Positions 33,400 to 44,690 of a stretch of 64,000 nt of DNA are shown here, in pieces; the first letter of the stretch is position 1, and every line of letters starts with the position of its first letter. The stretch is from Limnephilus marmoratus (Eukaryota; Arthropoda; Insecta; Trichoptera; Limnephilidae), in assembly GCA_917880885.1 (NCBI GenBank), contig OU862931.1, positions 13,093,337 through 13,157,336 on the forward strand, in the 5' to 3' direction. The notes under the pieces were generated by a model. It was not told where the DNA came from and ran no database searches. It worked only from the letters and a program-made list of their open reading frames with translations. Made by a program: the position numbers and the translations under genes.

Positions 33400-34510
33400 A
33401 TAAATGACTTATTATTATTTTTATTTTCTTTTATTTAAGTTTTTATTCCAGCAGGGCTGGGAGGGTAGTGCAAATCCCAGTCTGCCATATTACATAAACC
33501 ATAGTACAATATATTTTACAGAGCAAATAAAAATCTAAAAGAAATAAAATATGATAGCGTACTAGGTTAGGTACCTAACGAAAACAAAAAATGAAAATAA
33601 AATTCGAACATAAATAATAATAATAAAAATTAATCACAAAATTAAAAACAAAATAAAATTAAACAGAAATTAAAATTAAAATAAATAAATATTCGTTTTT
33701 TTTATCGTCCATCAGGGAGGTCGCCTCATCATTTGCATCCATCGCTCATTTAGTGACTGAACGCTGTTGAAATGAGATCCCTGAGACGTATGTGTGGTAA
33801 AACCATGTATGATCATGTTAGAAATGTGGATATCCGCAAAGAATGTAAGGCTGATGTAAGTATAATGAGCAAAATTAAGAAAGGGACCTTCAGATGGTTT
33901 GGGCACGTAGAGCGAATGAGCGAAGAAAGTAGTGTAAAAAGAATATATGATGCAAAAGTGAATGGTAGAAGAAGTCGGGGACGCCCGAGGAAGACATGGC
34001 ACGATCAAGTGAATCAGATACTTGAGACGGGCCATGTCAAAAGTCAGAATAATAGAAGAGTATGTATGAGACGATGTATGAATGTGAGTGAGGCAAAGAG
34101 TGTGTGCCAAGACCGAGTTGTTTGGCGGTCCGTCCTCTCTGCCTACCCCTGCGGGAAACGGCGTGATGGTTAGTTAGTTAGTTAGCTCATTTAGTGGGGA
34201 ACTGAGCCACTCAGATGCAGCCACAACAATGATGTTGTTTGATTTCCGTGTCCTGCTCCAGAAGCTGACTAGCCGGTGGCGAAGTAAGGCTGGGAATGAG
34301 TGCACCCTCCCTTCGGTGAACATTGTGGAGGCGCTGCAGAACCTCGTTAGTTGCATAAGTTGCCTGTATGCATTGTTGTAGCACACCCTCAGTTTGTCCC
34401 ATTGCGCTGCTGGGTATCGCGTCCACAGTTCAGATGTGAGCAGGGCAGTGCAGTATGTCTTGAAGAGTAATTTTCTGACGTCGTCGCAACCGCCTTGAGA
34501 GCATTCCCGC
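33400..34510 (-). mobile_element. LINE C-terminus and 3' UTR, split by another LINE
   Basis: Minus-strand codons at 34510-34197 read LLFKTYCTALLTSELW, KLRVCYNNAYRQLMQL, RFCSASTMFTEGRVHSF and ALLRHRLVSFWSRTRKS, an RTE/R4-like or related RT thumb and C-terminal region. The frame resumes after the insertion with ERWMQMMRRPP at about 33745-33715. The 3' UTR holds a cagactgggatttgcac block and ends in an (AAT/AAAAT)-rich tail at 33404-33440. It is 5' truncated. Confidence 0.65.
33756..34184 (+). mobile_element. Nested LINE insertion with (TTAG)n tail
   Basis: It is flanked by gctcatttagtg at 33744-33755 and 34185-34196, a perfect 12-bp TSD. The open frame to 34173 encodes RRMCGKTMYDHVRN, GTFRWFGHVERMSEE, GRRSRGRPRKTWHDQV and CQDRVVWRSVLSAYP. 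This is the C-terminal tail of RTE/Jockey-type LINE polyproteins found in many insects. It is 429 bp, with a tail of three to four ttag units. The host is the opposite-strand LINE. Confidence 0.85.
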
Positions 34511-35260
34511 GCATTATGAAATATTATAATTGAAAGATTTGAGAAGCTGAAAGTATTTGTAAAATATATGCCTTAGGATCATTGCCTCTCAAAAACAAAT
34601 ACTGTCAATTTTTTCTATTACATAATTCTATATAATTTTTTTCTTCACAAATTAGAGAGTCGTTGTAAATTTACCTTTCAAATGAACACCGTAAGTTAAC
34701 ATTAGAAATCATCCGTCAAAAATTTAAATACATATCGCACATCCCGTAAAAAAAGATTATATGTCAAAAAAGTTAATTTTACAGGATAGTGAAAACAAAT
34801 GATTATTGAAGAAACAAGCGGTCCCGTCGAAAAGATACACTAGCGACCTCAGAGTCATCTAACTTAAATACGGTTTTCGTGATAAAAATATATTTTTATA
34901 AAATAGAAAAGTTTTATTAACGACCCTTTACTATGGAATGTGCCATAATTCAAAAAAAGAAGTATTAATTAATCAAAATAAATAATTTTTGTAGATACAT
35001 GTTTTATTCCCACAATCACTTCCAATTTAAAAAAAATAAATAATTGAATGTAAGTAACTTAGCTAAGAAATAGGCAGGAATAATGCACTTCACTGTACAT
35101 CACTTTACATTATTTTACATCACACCATCACAAACAACCGAAATTAGTGTAAATGTTGAATGATTTGGTACTCCTTTGTTTATTTGTTATCTTATTATTT
35201 GTCTATTTTGCATTTACGTAATGCATTGTATTGCTGTACCTACGGTGGCTTGGGAAAAAT
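34511..35260. other. No recognisable gene
   Basis: AT-rich. Short near-repeats of acatcacttt-acat at 35095-35125 only. Confidence 0.45.
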
Positions 35261-35261
35261 A

Positions 35262-35400
35262 ATCCCTTAGGACCTGTATCATCTTTGGGGATGCTGTGTG
35301 GAAGTTATTTTTAGGAAAGGAAAGTACTGAGAAGGGAAAAGATAGGAATGAGAGGTGGGTAGGAATCTGGGGGTCAGTGTGTCCAGGAATGACGGACGTA
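35262..35400 (-). mobile_element. LINE-tail fragment
   Basis: Inverted tail of the gcctcctgtgtgg family (tcatctttggggatgctgtg), head to head with the plus copy that follows. Confidence 0.5.
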
Positions 35401-35404
35401 TGAA

Positions 35405-35640
35405 TCTATTCCTAGGACGTATGAGTCACTTTTAAGACTCGTTCTTGTGTTCAACTGCTCGGCTGTGGAACGATTTGCGACCTCTGTGTTTCTTCCTTCC
35501 TACAACATGGGTCTCTTTAAGACCAATGTTCATTCCTTCCTCTCCTCAAAAAGACCCTCCACACACCATTTCCTCAGATAGTCCTTGAGGGATATTGTTT
35601 TCCTCAGGGCCTCCTGTGTGGAGTTAATTAAAAAAAAAAA
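35405..35640 (+). pseudogene. LINE RT C-terminus with gcctcctgtgtgg tail
   Basis: Plus-strand codons read VERFATSVFLPSYNMGLFK then TNVHSFLSS, the C-terminal end of an L2/CR1-like RT (usually SYNLQRFKSNVHRYL). The 3' UTR with the cctccacacaccatttcc box follows, then cctcagggcctcctgtgtgg and an A tail. This copy links the tail family to a LINE. Confidence 0.6.
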
Positions 35641-36395
35641 ACCTCCAAAAGCGGTGCAAGGCGATGTTCCGAGTTCTACTGGAGAGGTCAAATGTTCTCC
35701 CTCAACCAGTCTCTTCCGTTCCGGCCTGCCACGCAGTTGATGGGCAGACGCATACATACGGAGGCGTCTACTAATATCTACAGGAATTCCAAAAACTGAA
35801 AAAATCGAACTAATATCTATGAGAACTAAAGTGTTGACGAATATCTACAGCTCACACTGTTGGCTAATATCTATGAGAACCAAAGTGTTGACGAATATCT
35901 GCAGCTCAAACTGCTGACTAATATCTATGAGAACCAAAGTGTTGACGAATATCTACAGCACTGGCAGAAGTTGGATTTGCAATTATGTATAGCATATTGG
36001 AATAACGTAATATTGCGTATGCAGTTTAAAAAACTTAATTCATGTAAGTATGTATTTAAAAATCCCAAATATCGGACTATTGGACACATTTAGCTGATTA
36101 GTCCAACCTACGCTCTGTAGATATAAGTCAACACTGGGACCGTTATAGAAATTCGTCCGACCTTAGCTCTGTAGATATTAGTCAACACTCTGAAGTTCGT
36201 AGATATTAGTTCAACATATGAGCTGTAGATATTCGTCCGACATACAGGCTGTAGATATTAGTATCTGGAGTCATACATACCACACCCCGTGAACCCTTAA
36301 GTCACCAAACGTAGCGAATCACATGGGTTAACCTGTGTTGGTTATCCAATAAATGGTACCCGTGGCGGCGGTATCCATATTCGCCTCCAAAATTA
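35641..36395 (-). mobile_element. LINE-tail repeat body, interrupted
   Basis: The minus strand from 36395 to 36281 (gcgaatatggataccgccgc, tttattggataaccaacac) and from 35759 to 35641 (atgcgtctgcccatcaactg) are parts of the 21410/23852 family. A fold-back element separates them. Confidence 0.55.
35760..36271. mobile_element. Fold-back element with inverted tandem repeats
   Basis: It is flanked by catacatac at 35751-35759 and 36272-36280 (9-bp TSD). The ends share TACTAATATCTACAG in inverted orientation. The left half has seven aatatcta-type motifs in about 58-bp direct repeats (gtgttgacgaatatct). The right half has five in the opposite orientation. A 9-bp TSD with repeated inverted ends fits Foldback or MULE-type elements. 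No transposase. Confidence 0.65.
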
Positions 36396-37164
36396 GGCCT
36401 ACTCGAAGAAAAAAGAATTATAAAAAAATACAAATTGAATGCATTTATTCTGAAGGAAAGATGTTAATTCAAATTATATCGAACGTGTCATAGGAATACG
36501 TGTGCATGGAACGAGTGCGCGAAAGCATATGACAACCCTGGAAATTCAAGATTGGAATTTACGCTGTCACAGAGTACCGTGCCACGAGCACGATAATCTG
36601 AGTGCTGCTATTGGCTAGCGGAATAATGTGCATGTGGTGCCCCTTCCAAATGATTTGTCTACAACGCAATTATGTCCTTTAACTAACTAATCAATTGAAA
36701 ACATTAATGAAATTGATAATGAATACGTGCGGCAGCCTCATTGGACTGGAAAACACATCTAAATAACCACCTAATACTTCCACAAGGGAGTCTAGACAGC
36801 AATGATCAACGCCAAGGAATTGGCTGTCTATTTACGTCACCCCCACCATGCGACCAGCCGAGCCACTATTGGTCAATTCTGAACAAAGGAAAAATCTGAA
36901 TCGTAAATATTTACGACAGCGAATTCATGTTCCGAAAAATTTGGAGCTCAATTTCGAGAAATTGGGAATAATTTGGATCAAGAAATAAACATCATCACCT
37001 AAAAATGAGTATATGCTACAAAAACAACCCAAAAACTGACGTCTATCAGTGATTGTTGCACTTTAAGAAAAATATTTACTGTTTAAAATTGTACCTTATA
37101 TCACATATGTATACTTGTACCTTTTCTTGTAAACACAATAAAAATGATATGAGGCTTTGGTATC
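36396..37164. other. No recognisable gene
   Basis: Mixed composition without long ORFs. acacaataaaaatgatatga at 37133-37152 looks like a retrotransposon 3' end, but no upstream code is recognisable. Confidence 0.4.
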
Positions 37165-37180
37165 CTAAGTTGGTAAGATC

Positions 37181-38170
37181 ATGGCAAAAACTATCACACA
37201 TGTGGCCGTAAGTAACCCTTTGCCAATACAATTCGGAGTCCCACAAGGAAGTGTTCTAGGCCCAATTCTATTCCTAATATACATCAATAAACTCTGTAAC
37301 CTACCCATAACCGGAAAACTAATATCCTTTGCAGATGATACTGTGCTTATAGCTCGACATAAAAACTGGAAAGGAGCTTTCGACATAGCTCAATATGACA
37401 TAGGCCTTGTAAAGAATTGGTTAGATGATAATCTCCTCACCCTCAATGCTGGTAAAACAAAATTTTTAACCTTTAGTCTGTCTGCTGCTACCCAACCTAC
37501 TAACAACCAGAAAATAACAATCCACTCTTGTCCAAGACCTTACTCTTCCTGTACTTGCCCAAATTTGGAAAAAGTTTCCCATACAAAATACCTGGGGGTC
37601 CTAATTGATCATCATCTTCGTTGGAATCAGCATTTAGCCAGTCTAATCCCCCGAATTCGCAAGCTCTCCTATGTTTTTCGAACTCTAAGAAATATCATTA
37701 CTCCTACAATACTAAAAAGAGTTTACTATGCTCTCTGCCAATCCCTATTAGTATATGGCATCATAATTTGGGGCGGCTGTGCTCATAAATTTATTGATCC
37801 CCTACAAAAAGCTCAAAAAACGATAATACGTGTTATCAACAAGCGACCGACAAGATACCCCTCCACTCGACTCTTCACTGAATATAATGTTCTAAACATA
37901 CGGCAACTCCATCTAAAATTTACTTTAACGCATTTCATGTTCAAATATAAGAAAAAAACTCTCTTACATCATAATTACACGACCAGAACAATAACCAACC
38001 GACACTACAATGTACCGACACTACATACCACGTCAGCTCGAAGACATTTCATATACCTAGCTCCTAAAATATTTAACCTTCTCCCTGAGAACTTAAAAAC
38101 CGAAACCCAACCGCTCACCTTTAAAAAACATTTATCACAATGGATCCTTACAACTAGAAATGATGATTAG
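37181..38170 (+). CDS. LINE reverse transcriptase, C-terminal 329 aa open
   Basis: The open frame starts within the RT domain, so the annotated Met is not a natural start. In order: FGVPQGSVLGPILFLIYINK (motif 4, residues 18-37), ISFADDTVLIA (catalytic DD, about 50), WLDDNLLTLNAGKTKFL (motif 6), YLGVLIDHHLRWNQH (motif 7), YALCQSLLVYGIIIWGG and a C-terminal tail typical of Jockey-group proteins. It lacks endonuclease, ORF1 and RT motifs 0-3, so it has no autonomous function. The absence of stops over 990 bp in a genome full of decayed copies suggests recent insertion. Confidence 0.8.
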   Translation: MAKTITHVAVSNPLPIQFGVPQGSVLGPILFLIYINKLCNLPITGKLISFADDTVLIARHKNWKGAFDIAQYDIGLVKNWLDDNLLTLNAGKTKFLTFSLSAATQPTNNQKITIHSCPRPYSSCTCPNLEKVSHTKYLGVLIDHHLRWNQHLASLIPRIRKLSYVFRTLRNIITPTILKRVYYALCQSLLVYGIIIWGGCAHKFIDPLQKAQKTIIRVINKRPTRYPSTRLFTEYNVLNIRQLHLKFTLTHFMFKYKKKTLLHHNYTTRTITNRHYNVPTLHTTSARRHFIYLAPKIFNLLPENLKTETQPLTFKKHLSQWILTTRNDD

Positions 38171-38421
38171 AAACGGTGTTCCTTAATTCCTTAATTTAAC
38201 AAATAATTAAATTACTATTTCTTATAATATGTATTATTATCAACTTATTATTACAATATTATTACTAATTTTTGTTATTATCATAATTATTATTTATTCA
38301 TTATTATTAATTAATTAATTATTATTACTAAAAAAATTTTGCAATTTAATTTAATCTGTACAACTTCTAATTTTATTTATCAACCATTACAAATGTATAA
38401 TTTCAAATCTGTAAACTTCAC

Positions 38422-38455
38422 CCGCCATAACACAGGGATATCCCTAGCATGGCGG
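38422..38455 (+). other. 3' UTR stem-loop of the LINE
   Basis: CCGCCAT pairs with ATGGCGG, and an inner AGGGATATCCCT is self-complementary. It lies about 60 bp before the tail. A similar hairpin (aacctca/tgaggtt) occurs in the 3' UTR of the related LINE near 59520-59560. Likely RT recognition structure, inferred. Confidence 0.45.
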
Positions 38456-38520
38456 ATGAAACACCACAAAAAAACTATGCAATGTACAATATTCTTATAA
38501 ATAAAATAAATAAATAATAA

Positions 38521-39018
38521 ATAAACATAATTTTGACACAGCTGACTTCCAATCGTAGCGACCAGGGAAATTTCCTAAAACAAGTACCTTAGAAAAATTA
38601 AGGAGGTTCTGTCCCCCAAAAGTCCGACCTGAGTTTGCCCTATAAAAATAGAAGTCAAACCGGTAGGAAGTCAGTTCAAAACTATCAGCCAAGAAGAAAG
38701 ATACCAACTCAAGATACCAACAGTCTCCAAGTTCAAACCTCTTTTCAAGTGTTTTAATCAGTCTTAGATTCAGTTTACCTCTCCCAGTATCCCAGTAACC
38801 TAAAAACCCCAGTCTCCCACAGTCTCCAAAGTGAAAAATATTTATTTTAATCCAGTACTCAAATCAGTTTTGCCATTATACCTAGAAGCATTTTTTGTCA
38901 AAGTAGTAAATTCATTTAAAAGACCAGTGGCGTTCCAAAATCCACTGGCGTACGAAACTCCATTGGCGTGTCATTGTGGCCAGCTCCCTATTATATTTAG
39001 TTTATGTACAAACGTCTA
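38521..39018. other. Unassigned block with TATA-like box
   Basis: ctataaaaatag at about 38640 is followed by cagtctcc/cccagt repeats (38730-38830) and three ggcgt(t/a)c-type near-repeats (38930-38975). It could be an LTR or promoter relic, but no ends were established. Confidence 0.25.
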
Positions 39019-39019
39019 G

Positions 39020-39160
39020 TACACAAATGTCATTTTCAAATATTAATTTCACATTTATTGTTTAAAAAACCAACATGTTTACAATATCACGGTTAACTTA
39101 AAACTACTCGACTTTCTTGAGATTTAAGTAAACCGTGATGAAGTAAGCATTGCTCACGAC
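39020..39160 (+). mobile_element. PLE relic
   Basis: tcattttcaaatattaattt and attgtttaaaaaaccaacat match the 24.2-kb PLE pieces. GTGATGAAGTAAGCATTGC followed by ACGACACAAAA is a hammerhead decayed in the GAAAC box. Confidence 0.4.
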
Positions 39161-40191
39161 ACAAAATTTGAACAATTCATCAGATATTTTAAGTTAATTT
39201 TCACGATCTGTGAAAGTTCCGTTAAAGTTCTGTTATTATATCATCATAGACCAGTAGCTCCATAAAATTGAAATAATCATAGAACTTGAATAGAAGTTTC
39301 AGAGATTGTGAAAATTACGTAACTTCAAAGTATTCTATTAATTTTGAATTAATTTCACAGTTCTTGCTGGAACTTCAAAAATCTGTACACAACCAATCTT
39401 TGTTCATAATGTAATGCACACCAAAGTCGGTGAGAAATTCTTAATCCTTTTTCCTTCCTGGAATGCAAAAATCTTTATTCTTTATTTTAAATATTTTATT
39501 TTTACTGGTGTATTACCGTAAGTAAGGATTTTAGATTCCACCGCAACATTGTGTTTTTTTTTTTAAATCCTGTTGTGTGCATACTTTGTGTACTGAATAA
39601 AAGTATTAGAACAGTACGACGGTGTATTTAGACCTCTCTTCAGAAGAGTATTTTGTCGGCTTCAGTCAGTAAACAAGGCTTATCTCCAACCACGTTATGT
39701 TTTATACCCTAATTTAGTTTAACTGTTTTAAGCTCTAAAATAGGCCGAGCTCGAGTTTTGGTGAAGGACAGCACTAATAATGGTCACGTGGAGGAATGAA
39801 ATGTTGAAATAAATAGACATTGCGGTAATCATATTTACGTTTAATTTAGTTAATTTGAACCAGCGGTGTCCTATATAGTGCCAAGAAAAACATCAGTAGA
39901 TATAAGTCTATTTTTGTCAAATAAAAATATCACATCACTAGTCATGAAGTTCTCTTCAGTAAAACATAATCATTTCATTATTTCGTAAGCGTCTCTCTTA
40001 GTCATATGTATAAAAATCGTCATTTAAAAAAAATGACGACGAAAAATACTTAATTTTTAATGGTTTATCCAACATTTTTTAAAGATCAAGGGTGGGTTTT
40101 TTCAAAGTCAATCCGGAGGAAGATGATATAAAAATATAATTTAAAAAAAATGGGTGATTTTATATCTTCATTTACCACCCTTTTTTCACTA
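39161..40191. other. No recognisable gene
   Basis: AT-rich sequence without supported features. Confidence 0.45.
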
Positions 40192-40194
40192 TTA

Positions 40195-40599
40195 AGCGTC
40201 GATGACACAGAGCGAGTTTACAAGCCACTATCTGGGAAATTCACTATCTGTTAGTAAACTTGCTCAGTGTCATCGTGTTACTTGCTAACTAGCAGATTGT
40301 TGACAATCTACGAAAACAGTTGAAAGGTCGTCAATTTTACTAGCTACACGCTTGCTCGTAATTGGTTTATTTATGTTTTTCAAGATGGCTGCCAACTAAC
40401 AGCTGATTTTGACTGTCAAACATCACAGAATTAGTTCACACAGGCGTCGTTATTCTTGTTACTGGCGCTAGCAACGACCTCAGTTTCCTACGCTACTAAG
40501 CGAGTGAACAGTTTTGTGTGTCATCATGACAATCTCACTCGCCGATTTATCCGCTTTTAAACTTTTAAGCTTTTAAACTCGCCCTGTGTCATCGAGGCT
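40195..40599. mobile_element. MITE with TTA target duplication
   Basis: The ends AGCGTCGATGACACAG and, inverted, AGCCTCGATGACACAG continue as gcgagttta on both sides (TIR about 25 bp). TTA flanks at 40192-40194 and 40600-40602. A 3-bp TWA-type TSD fits PIF/Harbinger. It is 405 bp, non-coding, with an internal gtgtcatc repeat. Confidence 0.6.
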
Positions 40600-40602
40600 T
40601 TA

Positions 40603-41539
40603 GACAAATCAAAACAAGATTTTTTCCCATTCAGTCATGACCCACCTAAATGTACAACAAGTTACGTTTATTTTATCTGTAAGGGTAACCGGTAAATTCC
40701 TCGCCCGCAATTCACCGATCTTAATATTCTCAGTGAGGAAAATTCACCGCCCAAAATTCATCGATCACAATTCACCGACCATAATTCATCGGCCACCGGA
40801 AAAAAATAATTACGGAGGTTAGTACAGCCATTGATGCTGGAGAAATTAATTTTGAACAAAGAAATCATTTGGGTATCTTACTTATCTAGGTTAGCGAACT
40901 CAAAATTAATTTTGTGTTGATAGTTTTCTCTCACAGTACGGGATTTAAACCCTTATTGCGAGCTCAAGACAGGCGTCAAGTTGTTGTCATACAAGTCCCC
41001 TTTCCATATTTTGAAAAGTAAACAAAACACGCTATGACAAACCATTCAATATTAGTTATAACGCTCATCTTATGCAAAAGCATGCCTTCGAAGTAATTTA
41101 ACATTGTGAGTATAAATTTGTAGAATATAATGCGACCAACGTAAAGTGGATTACAGCCCCTAAATTGTCAGAGCTGTTGGCGATAATGAAAATGTTGATT
41201 GATGGTTTAGAGTAGTAAAAAAACTTCCGAAACACCAGCAGCGACCAAGTCTCTTATTATTATTTTGGGCGATATTTCGACAAGTTTTTAGGCCGCTTTC
41301 AGCAATTTCCCGATGAAAGACGTTGTTATGTCCGTGGGAACAAAGGACTTAGCGTTAAAAGATTAACTTTGAATATTCAAAAATAATATTCGCGGTATTC
41401 GTTGATCCCCAAGGGAGTAAAAAAATATTTTAAAATAGATATCTACCTATAAAATAATTCTAAAAAGCGATGAATTAATGACGATCAACGATACGTATTT
41501 CAAGATATTGAAGAATCACTGATTACTCCCATAAAGTTC
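40603..41539. other. No recognisable gene
   Basis: Mixed AT-rich sequence. A four-fold attcaccga/attcatcg repeat lies at 40710-40795. gggcgatatttcgacaag at about 41268 may be a further PLE relic. Confidence 0.4.
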
Positions 41540-41656
41540 GACGGCCGGCGCGAAGTGTCTCTTGACCATCCGAAGGTCACGGGAAAAAAATATCCCGGCG
41601 TATGCAAATAAATTTAATTTGATAAATTTGTGTTATTTCACAATTAATTAATTAAA

Positions 41657-41690
<34 letters not shown>

Positions 41691-41942
41691 TATAGCTTTT
41701 TTGCGGCACGTTCCAGAGTGGAAGTTATTTTCGTGTCGCCATGGTGTAAGACCACCATTCAGAATTAAAATGGCTTTAGCTGTGTTTGGTGACCAGATCT
41801 GGATAGCCAGATATTTCCCCACTATCCCCTTCCTCTCCTTCGTCTCTTTCCCCTCCCTACTACCTTCAGCCTCACAACTTAACCCAATTGGGGATGCCAT
41901 TGTCTCACTGGTTTCAGACAGGAGCAGCTTTTCACATAAAAA
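41540..41942 (+). mobile_element. tRNA-derived SINE (family 1), copy 3, decayed head
   Basis: gacggccggcg is kept, but the A box is deleted and the B box destroyed. An A run and (TA)n expansion at 41655-41693 precede ttgcggcacgttccagag and the usual body. The 3' tail is shortened. Confidence 0.6.
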
Positions 41943-42213
41943 GTAGGTATGTATAGAATATTGATATTTTAACCATATCATTTTTCACGGTGCACTGAAC
42001 TAAAAATATTTAATTGGTGTTTTTCCTGATAAGAAGATATTTTTCACATTTAAAAATTATCCTCATGTACAAATAAATATATGATGATTCTCACTTGAAA
42101 TAAGACTGGTAAAAATTATTCCAAAAAACATTAAAAATTTGTTTATTTAGATCTGTTTAGATACATAATTCACAATATCATTTAGTTGGTACCTACATAT
42201 TTTTATTATTGTA

Positions 42214-44013
42214 CTAGCTGAACCCGACCACGCTTCGCTGTGGCTTTGTCTGATTTTAATTATTAGAGGAGTTAAAAAAAATTGTCTAGCAACTGTGCAT
42301 TTTCCAAGAAGACGCATTGCTTAATTGAATATCTGCTGTGACTATGCTGTAGTTTAAAATATAAGCAAAGAAAAAAAAACATTCGTAAATATAAAAAAAT
42401 TATTTATTTATTCAGACTTTAGCTTTTACAATATCACTTTATTATAAATTAGCACCTATTAGTGTCAGCAATTCTTTGTAGTTGATCATTTCTGCGTTGC
42501 AAAACGATATCGCGAGGATGAAATTCTTCTCCAACCATGACAATTCCCACCTCATTAATTGTTGGCGCATTATATCGTCTGACATGCTCACTTGCTGGCG
42601 TTTGATCAGCACTAATGATAATTTTATGGGTGTCTGATGGCATGAGATCAATTGCATTTTTGAACATTCGAATTAAATTATTGTTATCATATAACATTTT
42701 TTGCAACAACTCAACAATATGCCTTTTTACTTTAGTAGAGATTTGACAGCGTGCATTCAAATGATCATTTTGATCTTCCATGAAACATATTTGTAGAAAT
42801 TTATGTTGATTGCTGTGAAAAGGAAGCAAAGAGCCAGCTTTATGGTAAATTTGTCCCTAAATTTTAAACGTCGGCATAAAATTTTCTGTTATAACGTTAG
42901 CGCCAAATGAAGTCATCCGAAAACATAAATTGTATTTTCTAATATTTTTGAGGAAATGTTTTGAATCATCAGTAATTCATTGCAACAAATTTATCAGTGG
43001 TGCTATTGGCTGATCAATTTCAGGTAGCTTCACTTTGCCGCTCGCTCAACACATTCCGTGAGTTTCTCCTTTAAATTTCATCGCTTTGCAGTGTGGACAA
43101 ACTTTATCCATTTTACCGATTTGAACAAATTTACATGAGGTTTTGTATTGAATATCTGGTTCGTATGAAAAAGCAATTCGATGGTACGAAGCATGGTTAT
43201 TCAAAAGTTGCACTTGCATTCGTCTTCGGCGTTGATCTATTTCTTCTTGACGTTGTTGAGATGAATGTGCTGCTCGTCTTCTATGCGCTTCTACTCATAA
43301 GCTTTAAGTCTTTCTTCCCGACGATTCGCCAGTTCTTCTGCTCGCCTCTGAATAATTCTAACTCGAACATTTTCATTATCGTCTAAACGTTCTGGATCAG
43401 TGCGGTTTGATCTTCTCTTACGACCTGCGTTTGCGTGTCGAGTACGACAGCCTATGTTTGAACGTGAGCGAGGCATCCCACGAATGGTGATCAACTTTGA
43501 AAAAACTTACACTTCAACAACTGGTCACAGTTACACTTTTTTGACCCTTTGAAAATTTGTCATATATAATTCGATTTGTTAATCTGATTTTTTGTGGTTT
43601 TTTGCAAAGTTACGAACTGACATTCAATATAATTATGAGTAAATTTAAAACGCACAGAGAAAACAAATGAGTGAAAATAGTAATATAATTTGTTAGATAT
43701 AATTCTCCTTTTAAATCCGATTAAATTATTTTAATTCCTAATTGTAGGTACCATAAATTTTTGTAACTTTTAATAAAATTAATAAAATGGCAACACTGTC
43801 TAGAACTGTCATTCCGTTGTTTACTTAGATATGACAAATTATGAGTCAATTTAAAACGCACAAAATTTCTTTTAGAACTTCCAAATAAAAAGTATGTAGA
43901 AACGCTCTTCTGCTAAAATGTAATGTCCTGTAAAAATTTTGAGTCAATCCCTTGATTATTTTTCGAGTTTAGCGAACGCAAACATACGGAACCTAAATTT
44001 TTATATGCATAGA
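42214..44013 (-). mobile_element. Helitron with Rep N-terminal code, internally deleted
   Basis: On minus the 5' TCTATGCATATAAAAATTT starts at 44013 after A. The 3' CTAG is at 42214-42217 before T. The hairpin CCAC-A-GC/GAA/GC-GTGG (42228-42243) lies 10 nt before CTAG. A conserved leader (tgtttgcgttcgctaaac) follows the 5' end. It is 1.8 kb against 5-6 kb or more for autonomous Helitrons: the Rep catalytic part and the helicase are gone. Confidence 0.85.
42430..43494 (-). pseudogene. Helitron Rep/helicase N-terminal domain, broken
   Basis: The start region at 43469 reads MPRSRSNIGCRTRHANAGR, then an R/E-rich helix (RIIQRRAEELANRREERL). Shifted frames give VCPHCKAMKFKGETHGMC (zinc-finger-like C-x2-C...C), KHFLKNIRKYNLCFRMTSFG and FMPTFKI. 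The last open piece, 42829-42449, holds ADQTPASEHVRRYNAPTINE and FHPRDIVLQRRN, diagnostic of the Helitron_like_N domain. Stops (after GMC, near 42860) and frameshifts kill it. The HUH nickase motif and SF1 helicase would lie downstream and have been deleted. Confidence 0.8.
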
Positions 44014-44104
44014 TAAGTTATGAAGTAACGTGTTACGAAAAGTCATAAAAATATACGAGAAGTTGGTAATGATTATAAACGATTAAATTAATATAATAAA
44101 AGGA

Positions 44105-44690
44105 TCAGAAGGATTTATAGGTCCAATTAGGAGGTCCACCGAGCCGAACCCTCTGATATAAAAATATCTGGAGTCGGTGAATTATTTTCCCATTTGGTCT
44201 CTGGTAGGTTGACAGGTCGTACTTGTATTATTTTGTGTTTATTATACTTATATAGTGCAATTGCACATTGTGAATTGACTAGACTAGATGATCATTTGTG
44301 GAAAAGTATGTGAAAGGGTTTAGTTTTCCCCGTGGGGAAGATTTAACCCGGACATAAAGTGATTTATTTATACATAAGAATGCAAAAATCAGTCATTTTA
44401 AATACGTGTAGGATTACAAAAGATTTTTAAATATTTATGTTGAGGGATTAGTAGGATTTATAGATCCAATTAGGAGTTCCACCGAGCCAAACCTTCTGAT
44501 ATGAAAATATCTGGAGTCGGTGAATTATTCTCTCATTTGATCTCTGGTAGGTTCACATATTGTTCTTGTATTATTTTTTATTTATTATACTTTAGTGAAT
44601 TGACTATAATATGGAAAAGTGTGTGAAAGGGTTTAATTTTTCCTGTGGAGAAGATTTAATCCGGACATAAAATCTGAACCACTAATCATG
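44105..44690 (+). repeat. Repeat Y, two direct units
   Basis: Unit 1 (44105-44360) and unit 2 (44450-44672) share attaggagttccaccgagcc, aaaatatctggagtcggtga and ggggaagatttaacccgg, with a period near 345 bp. An inverted copy lies at 49085-49760. The class is unknown, and the spacing could reflect an LTR-like repeat. Confidence 0.55.

Larger units (their letters stand above)
37165..38520 (+). mobile_element. 5'-truncated LINE, young-looking
   Basis: It holds the C-terminal half of the RT in one open frame, then a 350-bp 3' UTR with a hairpin and an (aaat)n-type tail at 38500-38520. The 59463-61757 minus-strand copy belongs to a related family, with the same GVPQGSVLGPILFLIYIN block. Confidence 0.75.

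Noticed and set aside
35810..36260. CRISPR array
   Set aside because: Repeats change orientation midway and have no uniform spacers. The 9-bp TSD marks a transposon.
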